Below are positions 1-12,200 of a stretch of 64,000 nucleotides of DNA, piece by piece. The stretch is from Megalonaias nervosa (Eukaryota; Mollusca; Bivalvia; Unionida; Unionidae). Where the stretch lies: NCBI GenBank assembly GCA_016617855.1, contig JAECUM010006680.1, forward strand, positions 1 through 64,000, written 5' to 3'. The notes beneath the pieces were generated by a model. That model did no database searches and was not told where the DNA came from. It worked only from the letters and a program-made list of their open reading frames with translations. How positions within the stretch are numbered: position 1 is the stretch's first letter; each line of letters starts with the position of its first letter. The translations under genes were made by a program, and so were the position numbers.

Positions 1-358
1 ATTTCATGCTAGACCATGTCATTCCAATTATACCTTGGCAGATGTATTTACTATTTCATGCTAGACCATGTCATTCCAATTATACCTTGGCAGATGTATT
101 TACTATTTCATGCTAGACCATGTCATTCCAATTATACCTTGGCAGATGTATTTACTATTTCATGCTAGACCATGTCATTCCAATTATACCTTGGCAGATG
201 TATTTACTATTTCATGCTAGACCATGTCATTCCAATTATACCTTGGCAGATGTATTTACTATTTCATGCTAGACCATGTCATTCCAATTATACCTTGGCA
301 GACGTATTTACTATTTCATGCTAGACCATGTCATTCCAATTATACCTTGGCAGATGTA
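1..358. repeat. 52-bp satellite/minisatellite array, about 6.9 copies
   Basis: Seven nearly identical units start at 1, 53, 105, 157, 209, 261 and 313. The unit begins ATTTCATGCTAGACCATGTC and ends GGCAGATGTATTTACT. The only clear change is GATG to GACG near 302. Homology stops inside the seventh unit at about 358, and the array starts at the window edge, so it probably extends to the left. The near-perfect identity points to recent expansion. It lies in the intron upstream of the first visible tomosyn exon. Confidence 0.97.
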
Positions 359-2040
359 CCTCATGCGGTGTGTTCAATTTAAGAAATTTCAAAGTAGAAA
401 ATTCTGTGTATTGATCATTTCCAGTATCAATTGTCAACTCTCCAGCTAAATTAAGGAAGGAATATATCCATGGCAGTGAGAATGGAGGAGCTATCTACTT
501 GCTTGACAGCTCTGCAATGATACACATATGTTGTAGAATCTGAAAACATGTTTGCCAAAAATGCTTTTTAAAAAAGCATGGGCAGACTTTGTTTTCCTTG
601 ATCAAGATGACTTCCAATAAGGAAAAAGGTACAAAGGTGAATGAAATGAGGGGAAATTCTGCAAAATTGTTTGACTTTTAATCAGGATGTTTCAGAATAT
701 ATGTTATGGGATGGCAACAGAAATTGGTTTTGTCAGGTGGTTCTAATTAATACAGAGTTTCAGCAGTTATGGTTCAGCAAAATGTGTTGTATGTTATCAC
801 TTCAGTGGGGATGAGGGTCCTTTTATCTTTAAAACTGATGACTCAGTTATTCATTGGGTCTTCAGAATTTTTTGCTTCTACAATCGATGGAAGTTGATGA
901 TACCCATTGCAGAATTTACAGTAAAATTGCATGCCTCGTGATGTAACTGTAATTTTGCACTTGGATTGCAAAAATAAAGACAGAATAATACAAACATCCT
1001 AAAATATACATATCTTTAATTCCTGACACTTTCTGTCCATAACATTTGAATTAAGGCAGTTTTTGAAGTAACAATGAAATATGCCCTGAAAATGTGCAAG
1101 ATTGAACTGATGTCACAGAACTGGGAAAGCTATGTTGTTAGACTAATCATTGCATCAGACTTATAATAATCCATCTCGCTCATAGAATCCTGGTTTGGTA
1201 TGTTATGACACAGCAACACAAAGAGGTTATTTAGTGTTGGAACTGTTAAAGTAAAGTGCCATGCCCGATAGCACACCAGTGTAGCACATCTGGGTTTGTT
1301 CCTTTTATGAAAAAAGCATTTCCCAGTTTACTTTAATCACGTTAGAAGGCAAGCACAACCTGCTCTCATTTATTTAACAAAGTCCCTTGTATATGATGTT
1401 TGTAGTATAAACCTGAGTGTAAAGTATTATAGTACCCAAGGATCTGAAACAATCCATTCATGTTTATATTCTTGCAGGATCATAGGAAAAACACTGTTTA
1501 GGCTTGATGTGTGAAAAGATGAGCTTATAACCCATTGACTGCTGTATTAGTTTTATATCCAGCTATCCATAGTACAAAACAAAATCAGATAAGATGGTGG
1601 ATAGTACCACTATGAATATGTGATGTTTCCAACATTTAGAATCCAGATTTAGATGTGGCTGCCATTTCAATTTGTGATAAATCATATAAACACATTAGTC
1701 GTTAAAATTGATTCTTTGAAGTTGAGCAGACTGTATGTATACGGTATCTGTGATAAAGATTATCTTTATTTCTCACAATGAAGTCAAGTTAACTGATTTA
1801 TTTTATATACCATTTGAAAGTATCACTTACTACTGCAGCCAAAAATGATTCTTTAATGCCACCCACCCACCTAACATACCTCTGTAGGGGTTATATAGTG
1901 CTGTATATGTCTGTTGTGTCAGATTATCTTGTGTATTGTCTGTCATCAATTTTTATTTGTGCTCTGTAAAATTTAAACAACTCTGAGGGCTGAAGTTAAA
2001 TTTGAGGTTTAACAGTAAAGAGAACTAGGTAAATAACGTT
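359..2040. other. Intronic sequence, no gene seen; one SINE tail fragment
   Basis: AT-rich sequence with no convincing exon: no stretch resembles the tomosyn segment that should precede SRKTHPGP. At about 1195-1290 a minus-strand stretch (reading AAATAACCTCTTTGTGTTGC on that strand) resembles the tail of the SINE fragments near 3395 and 34670. Confidence 0.6.
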
Positions 2041-2674
2041 TTAACTCATTTGCCCCTGGAGATTTATGTCATTTTCACCTGTAATGCGAGTAGGAAACAC
2101 ATTTAGGGGGCTTCTTCTGAATACATCCAAATAAATCTGCTTCCAAGAGATTTTCAGTTAGCCTGATGCTTAGTTGTATTAGAAACATATTTTCATTAGC
2201 GATGTCGCTCATGCATGTGCGGAAGAGTAGCAGTTGGAGTTTCGTTTTGTTTCTTTATTTTTGTGTTTTTGCTTATTGCATGTGGACCCATCATTTTTGT
2301 GTCCTGGCCACATTTTACTCCAAATCCCCATCTTGTCCTACTTTTTGCAAAGGTTCACCTGTCTTTGTACAGTTCAGACTGGTCTGCCTTAGAGCTGAGG
2401 CCAAAAAGTCGAAAATCGGGACACAAAATCTGATTACAACAACGGGGAAAATTTTGGTGTGAAAAAAATCAGGTCTCAAAAAGTTTCCCCCTTAGTATTT
2501 TATAATGCAAGTAGAAAGTTAAGATTATTTGGTATCCTTTTAGAGCTACATCTATGTACATTTCTGTAATACCACCCACTTTGGCGTATCTTAAAAGACC
2601 TTGACACTACAAAGCTCGGAAGAATGGTACTACCTCCTGACACACAAATGTGGTGCCAGGGCTTAAAGAGTTAA
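2041..2674. mobile_element. Non-autonomous DNA transposon with TTAA-flanked inverted ends, copy 1
   Basis: The left end reads TTAACTCATTTGCCCCTGG and the right end, reverse-complemented, reads TTTAACTCTTTAAGCCCTGG, giving imperfect terminal inverted repeats bounded by TTAA on both sides. A related copy lies inverted at 55996-56572. TTAA flanks with such ends are typical of piggyBac-type elements, so a piggyBac-derived MITE is the best guess, without transposase evidence. A 72-codon frame at 2215-2433 is shared in part with the other copy (both read GPIIF.SW and KSGHK) but has no recognisable domain. Confidence 0.75.
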
Positions 2675-2790
2675 ATATTTGACTGTTATTATCTGAGCTG
2701 TTTTGACACATTTCTAGTTATGAACTGTAATGTAATTGCTGCTGTTGTGAAATTATTTTGCTGTTCTGATGGCCCATTATTCTTTTTCAG

Positions 2791-2854
2791 CTCAAGAAAA
2801 ACACATCCTGGTCCAGTGGTGCATATAAGTGACAACCCTGTTGATTCCAGTAAG
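2791..2854 (+). CDS. STXBP5: Tomosyn exon 1 of window
   Basis: The exon follows a polypyrimidine tract and TTTTTCAG acceptor and ends AAG before GTAGGG. The first nucleotide completes a codon begun in an upstream exon, and 21 codons follow, including THPGPVVHISDNPVDSSK. This matches the tomosyn segment HPGPVVHISDNP directly before the blade LLIGFESG. It ends in phase 0, which fits the phase-0 start of the exon at 43450. The last 17 nt of the exon and the donor are repeated 115 bp downstream. The upstream partner exon is not in the window. Confidence 0.93.
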
Positions 2855-5800
2855 GTAGGGTGGCCATTACAAGAATGACTTTACAGTATTTTAACACGAT
2901 AAGCCCAGGGACCCAGTATGATATATCTTTTGGCATATAAACTAACAAAACTCTGTTGATTCCAGTAAGGTATGGTGGCCATTACAGGAATGATTTTACA
3001 TTATTTTAACATTATAAGCCCAGGGATCCAGTATCATATATATTTTGGCATATAAACTAACAAAAGTCTTTAATGTGAGTATTTGGCAAAATATATTTTA
3101 TAAATGTATGGGATGAATTTTCCATAAAGCACGAGGTTATTATTGTATAAATTATTAGCTTCATTTACAAATATAGTTAAAAGATCACATAATGCCTCAA
3201 GCTTCATTTTACATGAATGCTGTAAAATTTGTGAAACAAAATAGTAATAACAAATTTGAATTTTTTTTAACCCTTGCCTTATGCTTTGTAAATAGCTAGA
3301 TATATTTCAACAGAACCGTGGTGACAGCAGTTAAAGTGCTGGACTCGACCCAGAAATGGGGGTTCGAATCCTAACCATATGCTCAGCCAGGGTCAGCACT
3401 AAATAACCTATTTTTTAGAGGAGAAACAAATAGCGATCTGAATGTATGAGTAAATGGCATTTTAGGGACTTGAGGCAATCTTGTGAGGAAAAGACTAAGA
3501 ATACAAAATGAATGTAGATGTTATATTGCTCCCTGTTCAAACTCAGTATGGCTAAAAACTGTAGCTAAAGAAGGACAGAAACTCTCAATTTCTTGTTCAT
3601 TTCAATGCAGGTACTATTGAAATAAAATCCTGTTAAAGATTTATTTGATCACAGTGAAAATCACACAGACGTGGCCAATTTAACGCCATTAAATAGAGGA
3701 TATTTGCTTGTATCAAGTGAGTAATGGATATATTTCATTAAGTGGGTAAATAGATCCATTATTTTTTTATGCTGAAATGTGTTAACTAGTTAAAGTGGGT
3801 AACAGGTTGCAGTAGCATTTTTCATCGGCAAATTCAGCTGATTTCCATTTATGTTCTCCTTGGTTTTATATACATCTGTACAGAAATTACGTGTATTAAG
3901 ATAATTTTTTTCCTAATTCAAGATTGTTGTTTTGGGTTTAACAACATTTTCAGTGCATGATAGGCTATACATGGCGGCCAGTATAATTGGTGGAGGTAGA
4001 ACCCAGGAAAGCCCCGGTGAGAACCATCAACCCACTGGAAGCTACTGGCAAGTTTTCTCAGATACTCACATTGGCTGAGCCTGAGACTCGGACCCACATA
4101 AACAGAGATGAGATGGCAGTGATCAGTAAAGGCAAGTGCTTTAGACCACTCTGCCACCTGGGTCCCCTCCTAATTCAAGGCAAGAAAGCACATACAGGGT
4201 TTTTTTTAAATTTCATGGCAGAATTTGGACATGGTTCTCTTGCATGACAGGTCAGTCTGCTACCACTGCAACAAGCAACTGACAGCATGGCATATGAAAT
4301 TCTTTGGTCATAGCATTATCAGTGTCTATCAGAAAGGCTCTTCAGTGAAAAATGAAATGCACTCCAGTTAATTATCAAAATTACTTCTCTTGAAAAATGC
4401 ACTAATTCATGGACTTGATAAATATAAACTTGAGTGTGCTGATTGATATGAAAATGCTTTGCTGACTTTTATGTGAGCCCTGTTCTATACCACAATCTTC
4501 ATCAACATGCCATATTGCACATAATCTTTTCAAGAGTGCCTGAATGGGAATAAATAGAAATGGCAGATGTGGTGAGCTATATGACTGTTCAGAATTTTGA
4601 CATTATGCATTGTGATTACCTTGTGAATGGGATTTTGAATTAAATTATTTAGCAGGTTGGAAGTTGTTTTGTTCAAACCCATTTTATTTTTTCATAATAA
4701 ACTCTTTGGTTTCTTTTACAAAATACTGCCAAACTCATCTGGCAAAGAAACATATACTTGATTGCATGTACCAATTTTCTATTCGGATATTCACAGATAT
4801 TCACAAAAAATATATTCTGATTTGAATGTTCACTTACTTGTTTCAGCTGTAATTGTGTTGCCATACCCTAAAATGCCAACACCCAAACAAAACTATTTCT
4901 GGTGTGAAGGTGCCAGGTGACATGGTCCAAAATAAGCACAAGTGAAACAAAATTGTTTATAGAATTCTGAAAGAGTGAATCATGAATAAGTAAGGTCTAC
5001 TAAGTCTACACTCAAAATAAGTGTGTATTATAATATCAGTAGTGTAGCTAGTGGATTGTAGTCTTCAGTACCAGCACTTTCTATTATTATCCACAAGCAC
5101 TTTATAGTCAGCACAGTGTCTGTTACTGGGTGCCAGCTGTAGTGTAAGCAGATTCATTTCACTTTAAAGTCAGCACAATGTCTGTTACAGGGTGCCAGCT
5201 GTAGTGTGAACAGATTCATTTCACTTTAGTTGATATTTAGATGACAGCTTAAGCAACAATTAACATGCACATAATAAATTTATCTACATTAGTTTACTGA
5301 CTATTTATTGGGGGAGGGTAGCCTGAGTTTTTCTTTGAGCTGAGATATTTTAGTTTCTTTTACCTCAAGATAATTTTTTTTCAAGTAATATAATGGATAT
5401 AATATGCTTGTGGGTATTTTTCATCTGTAATCAGAGCAATAGAAAAATAATTTCAAACTATTTTAGAGCCAGAAATCTTCTTTGAAAAAAATATCCCAAG
5501 CCCCACACCCACCTCCCAAAATGAAATGGCTGGTCCCTAATATAATTATGGTATACCCTGGTATTTATCATACATAGTATGTTCACAAATACTGCAATAT
5601 ACTGTGGTACAAATGTTTTCATGGTACTTAGCTCTAGGGGCTGTGTTGTTCTACTGACTACTTCCTAAGAAACTGCATAGATCAGGATTTGCAGACACAT
5701 TATGCAGTCACGGATCTGGGTCTGTGCAGGTTGCAGTTAAACTTGACAAAAGTGAGTATATACACTATATTATCTACATGTTTACAGTACTTAAAAGGGG

Positions 5801-8800
5801 GCCCCAGGTGACCGAGTTGACCAAGATGCTTGCCTTTACTAATCACTGTCAGCTCACCTCTGTCCATATGGGTTAAAGTTTCTGGCTCACCATTGTGGGT
5901 ATGTCAGAAAGCTAGCCAGTGGTTTCCTGTCAGCCAGTGGTTCTTCTCAGGGTTTTACCCAGTTTTTCCTCCTCCAGATGTACTTACCACCTTATTGTCA
6001 TGTGCTGAAAAATTACATTAAACCCATAACAATTAACAGTATCAAAAACCAACTGATCACAGATTCCACAGAAGAAATTCCGAGTGGTCTGTATGACTGA
6101 AGCTCAAAGGTCAAGATCACATAACATGTCAAATAGGACACTTTTTAGTTAATGATGACTTTGTGCATTTATTTCTTTGTTGATATGTTTGATATTGCAT
6201 TTATGTCTTTGTTATCATGTTGGATGTTAATTTGGAGACTTGACCAATCACAGAAACAGCTTGGTATTGTATTATATATTAAATAACTTATATTTCTTTG
6301 AGACATTTCATTTCCAGATGTAAACATATCCCTTTTTATGGCAGTATGCCAAAAGTTGGCATTTACTGTGCAATTTTAGCCTATTGCCTGAAAAATCAAT
6401 AGATCTTGTGCTAAGATGCTTAAATATGTTTCAGTTGTAAATCCTTTGTTATCATTTACAACACACTCGTGCTGGGATCCAATTTCCTGCTTGTGGAAAC
6501 AAGACCCTCTAGTTTTACATAAACAAGTCAATATTGGCAGGTTGGCTTGTGACTTTAATGTTGCCAAAATTACACTTGTGCTGATTTGATCACAGAGGTT
6601 ATGGCTAAAATTAGTTAATCTTTCTTAAAGAAAATGCTGATTGACATTTTGTATGAATATACTGGCATTATCATTGCTGCTTAAAGAACATGTAATTGAT
6701 TGAGACATTATTTCTTACTATTGTAAACTATCACTTTTTTGTTTTGCAGAAAATTGCATTTTCACACACATTGGAAGTAATTGAGAAAATCTGAAAGCAT
6801 TTGATTCTACGCAACATCACTGCACAAAGCAGTAAAAAATTATTTAAAAAGAATATACAGACTTGTGTCAAAAGGTCACCTAGGTGATCTTCATTATGCA
6901 GGTGGTTTTTTTGTGCAGGTACAGATGAATTGATTTTATATAAATGGAACCCAAGAAACTTGAAATACGTGGTCTTAATATGCAGGTAAAGACAAATTGA
7001 TTTCCCATAAATAACATCCAAGAAACTTTGTCTTTATACACAGGTGGTCCTTATGTGTTCGTCAGAGCAGGTTTGACTGTAATAACCAGAACTAATACTC
7101 TCCATTTAAAGCAGCGCTGTACAAATGGAATGCTATTTCCTGAATCAGATCTTACTAATAAAATTCCTGTGTCTGTATTTTTGCACTTTATTTTCAAATT
7201 ATATTCATGAAATATACATGGATTGACATATTATTGATGACTTTGACCCAAAAAGTAAATTTTTCTTTTAAGACAGAAATGAAAATGCTGTTGAATATCA
7301 CTGCCATATGAGTTAGATCCAGTATACAGCTTTCCCTCATTATAACACCTTTCATTATAATACAACTTGAGATATAACTTGTTACTGCTGTGGACCATGT
7401 GACCACTATTAAACCCTTGAATTGGTCTTTCAAATGTTTGACAGTAGAGGTTGAAAGAAGATGACATTAAGTATTATATCTTTACTTTCCTTTTTAAAAC
7501 ATTTTTTAAAAAATTAAGTGCACATATACTTTGAAGTGAAAAAGTAATTTACACAAAATATATTGATTGCTATATTTTGACAAGTGTCTTGTTTATTTAA
7601 CCTCCCACCCTGACACACATGCACACACATAATGTTCAATCAGTCTCACTTTTTACTGTGGTTCAGTTCATAATGCAGTTTGCAGTTATGGACTCCAGCA
7701 GCCATGTTATATCACTGTAGGCTTGACAGGTGTTGTTTCTATGGCCCTCCAACACATACATGCAGCTATATAATTTTTTTCTTATTATTGCTTTGCCATG
7801 TTTTATTACATAATGTGGTCAGTAGTATTGGACCCCAGGTCTTGTTATCATGAGGAAAAGCTACACTGGTAGAATTTTAATGTTCCAGCAAAGTTTTGTG
7901 GCTATATTGAGTTAAATTTTCTGGTTGAGTTTCCTCCCTTTTCATTGTTTCAAATAATGTCAGAATTAATGGGGTGGCATAATCATCTTGATGTAAAATA
8001 CATTTTAAAATCTTCTTGTTTGTGTCATTGTCTTCATAAATATTGGATATGTCTGAAATTCCCATATTAAATGTAGCTGCATAAATTGTTACGATTCATT
8101 TGCAAAGAAAAGTATAAACCAAGTGATAGGTGTGAAATTTAAATTTTTTTTATGTATAATGCATTCCCTCAGTTGAGTTTAGATTTAATTCATATGTAAG
8201 TGTAACTTCTTTCATTAATGAACATGAACATTTGATATTCTGTGTCTTCAGACAACTGTACTTGTACTGAAAGTATTATATCAATGTTTCAGTCAGCTTT
8301 GGTGTATTTTTCAGAATTTATCCACCTTCAGGTATACAGTAGTTATATTTATTCATTATTTCTGCTTTTCTCTTTTGCTGTAGGGTTTTATTTTAGGGTA
8401 TTCTCATGAGTCTATAATGGACCCCTGTCCCAATGGCAAATATTTCCAAATCATGCAGAATTGGCAGTAATAGATAAATATATTGGTAACAATTTTTCCG
8501 CTGGGGCCAAGGTGCACTGGACTAAATTGTCACTAGTGTGTTTATTTTTTAGAGAACTTTGACCATTTTGTGATCATTTTTAATACAGCATGAAAAACAA
8601 GAATACTAATATGCTTGTCAGAAAATTTAATTTTTTTATCATCAGCTATTATAGGCAGTTTACATTCTGTTAGACTTGTACAATAAATTGTTGTTGGTAG
8701 AAAACAAGGAACCGTACAATTTTGTTTTTGCTTGCATAATCAAAAAATAGGTATGATTCCGCTCTTGGATTTCATGGAAGTACTGAAAGGCAGAAGGCAC

Positions 8801-9131
8801 AGGGCAAAGTTGTTTGTTCTACAACTCATCCAGAGTAGAAAACATTCTGATGCACACTCTTTCACATACTTTTGTTGACATTGATCACTGATTAAGTAGT
8901 AGAAAAATGAAGTACTTTATCAAGCAGACAATGGATTCTGAAAGTGCATTGTTGTAAATATTAAGAAAGTACTAAGTTAAGAAAGTGAAAATAGGCATGC
9001 AGAGCTAGTACTATGCTAAAAGATGCACATAGAATGAAAATCTCTGTACTCTCAGACACAAAATCAACTCCCACCCCCAATCATTCAGATATCAAAATGA
9101 AGATAACTGTTGGTCCCTTAAATCTTTCTGA

Positions 9132-9209
<78 letters not shown>

Positions 9210-12200
9210 TTATTTATTTATTTATTAACATGGATTACTAGAGGGGAAAATGTGTGAGATACATTTTCTTGTGATTATAAACCCTGTTAACAAATTTGAA
9301 ACTCCAGAGCAGAGCCCAGATAAATTTGCCCTTCATGAGCATGTGTCCTTTCTAAGGAATTGTACACCAAGGCAGGTATTGGTGAATACTTGTGGCGTGC
9401 AAGTAATACAAGTCTGAATATAACATTGATAATTATTATTATTTTTGTGTTATAGGAGAATTGTGATTGTATTCATATATTTTATTTGTCCAAATTAGTG
9501 GAATTATGCTTGTTGTATGACATTTTGAAAGCTAAATTAAGGTAGATGTTTTTCTGAATAATTTAATACAGTACATGTATAATTACACATATACCAGTTG
9601 AAATATGATGCAAAAATGTGTTTTGAGTACAGTGTAATTAAAGGAAGGTAATATCAAAATGTCAAGGTCGTTCAATGTAGTTAGGAAATTATGCTACCAT
9701 ATGTACTCACTTATAAGTCGAGTCAGATTGCAAAACAACAAAAATCCTGATCTGCTGTAGCATAATGTGCATACTGATTAAGTTCTTTGTTGTTTGTTCT
9801 GCTGATTACTCCTAACATACGACACAGACCCAGATATGTCATTGCATTATGTAACAGCAGAGCTGGGTCGATGCAGTTGGACTTGTTTTATAAGTGAGTA
9901 TATATGGTAAATCAATAGGAGATATGCCTGCGATGTGTAAAATAGATATACATGTACCTTAAAATAACTTAATTCTTCAAAAGGTTTATTCAACATAGTT
10001 TGAGCAATTTGAGAGCATGTTCATGCCCAGTCATGCCTATGGAAGGAGCATTACAATGGTGACCATACCCTGTCATATCTTTGAAGGGTCATTATGGCGT
10101 TAACTCAAGCCCTGTCATATCTATGGAAGGAGCATTATAGTGTTACTCATGCCAGGTCATATCTATGGAGGGGACATTACAGCGTTACTCATGCTCTGTC
10201 ATACCTATGAAAAGAACATTTATTGGTACTCATGTCCTGTCATGTCTATGGAAAGAGCATTAACCATGCCCAGTCTATGGAGGGGGCATTACAATGTTAA
10301 CCATGCCCTGTCATATTTATGGAAGGGGTATTGTAGTGTTACTCTTGCCTTGTCCTATCAATAGCAGGGCATCAATGTTAACCATGGCCTGTCATGGAAG
10401 GGGCATTAAAGAGTGAATCATGCCCATGTCGTCTCTGTGGAGGGGTATTACACTGTTAGCCATGCCATGTCATATCTGTGGAGGTGGCATTACAGTGTTA
10501 ACCATGCCCATAACCAATCATATCATTGGAAGAGGCACTACAATGTTACCCCTGCTCATGTCATAATGACACATTTTTTGTTTTTAACTAAAATAATGAG
10601 ACATATCATAGACCACATTTCCAACATTTGTAAGAGGAGTGATCTGTTTTCTAAACATTATAAAGGTTAAAGAAAACTTGAACAGTCCAACAGTAGAGGA
10701 AATTTATAACTTTATAAAATACTGCAGACTGTCCAGACTCTGGGTGAGGGGGTGCAGGGGCATGGAAATGGTTCAGATAATTGGGAGTTAAAATAATTTT
10801 TTATTTGTATATAAAAATGTTTGAAAGATATAGTGTTTGTTTATATCATCAAAAAGAGGATGATCATGGTAGATGGGGACAACTAAATTCAACCCTTGAT
10901 GTGAACTTTAAAATTTACATTGGTCTTGATATAAACAATTTGTCTCGATGTAGTTCAGATTTCTCTGTGTCTCTCAAACATCAGTAATTATCCTACTGTC
11001 CCATATGTCAGTTGCGTCTATCTAAGGAAAGGACTGGAATTGAATAAAATGTATTGCCATTGATTTTGCCAAACTGATTTTGTATATGGCTGCCAAAAGG
11101 CAGAGCATATAATATTATGATTTTGTCTGTCCATCTGTATGCATATATATGTACATGTCTGATGCCTTTTTCATTTGCATGCTGTTACGTGTAGGCTCAT
11201 ACAAAAAGTAACAAAAGAAAAGAGTGAAGCCAACAAGCTTTGTAAATTTTAACAAAATAATTTATTTCCCTAGAAAACAATGTAGAAATAGGAAAAAGGA
11301 CTTACAGTTTTGTGAATATAATCCAAAATTTAATACCTAGAATTGAAAAATATAAGTTCTATCACTAAACAGTTCTAACTGAATCCAGGTTCGAATCTCG
11401 ATGAAATTCCAATATGGAAGGTGATGACGTCAGATGAGGTCGTTGTACTAATGGCAACAATTCCTCGATTGAGTCACAGTTTATAATGTTTCCGTTTAGA
11501 ATTCCAGAATAAATTTCCACTGAATATCTTTCTCCTAGGACTTTTATAAATATGAAGCACTTGTGTAGTTTTCTAGAGAATGAATTATTGAACAAAAAAA
11601 ATAGATGAACTTCAAAACAAACTGGCAACAACAATAAAACACCTTGAGCTCTGAAGTGTAAAAATTACGACTGATCAGTCTATTAGTAAAATGGCTGTTT
11701 CAAGCCTTGATTTTAGATCACATGTTGGCTCACGTGACAGGCTACGTGATTTCTAATTTGAACAGCGCAATAAAAAAATGCCATTTAGCATGTAACTAGA
11801 ATAGCCCTATCTAAGAATCAGATTCCCACACTGAAAATAAATTAAAAAAAGAAAGGCTGTTTACAACTCAGCTAACACGTGGGTCAAAAATGACCTTGAT
11901 AATAGCCAATCATTTCCGCTTAGTGTTTACGAAATCTATGAGCTAAAAATAGTGCTGAAGTAACCATACACTCTAATCGGGTCATGTGAATTTTCCGAAA
12001 AAGAGATTCAAATCCAGTGAAAATTATCATTACAATAAAATGTAATGAAACAAAAATAAAATAAAAAAGAATTTTAAAACTAACACAGAAGTAATTAAAT
12101 TACATATTCATAACAAATGCAATGACTTTAAACCATCCATTTTTGCCACACTTTATGAATAGTTTGCACTCGGATTAAGACAGGCTTACTGATTTGGGAT

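Noticed and set aside
1..358. CRISPR-like array because of regular repeats
   Set aside because: Units are directly contiguous with no unique spacers, and the context is eukaryotic intron. It is a simple tandem repeat.
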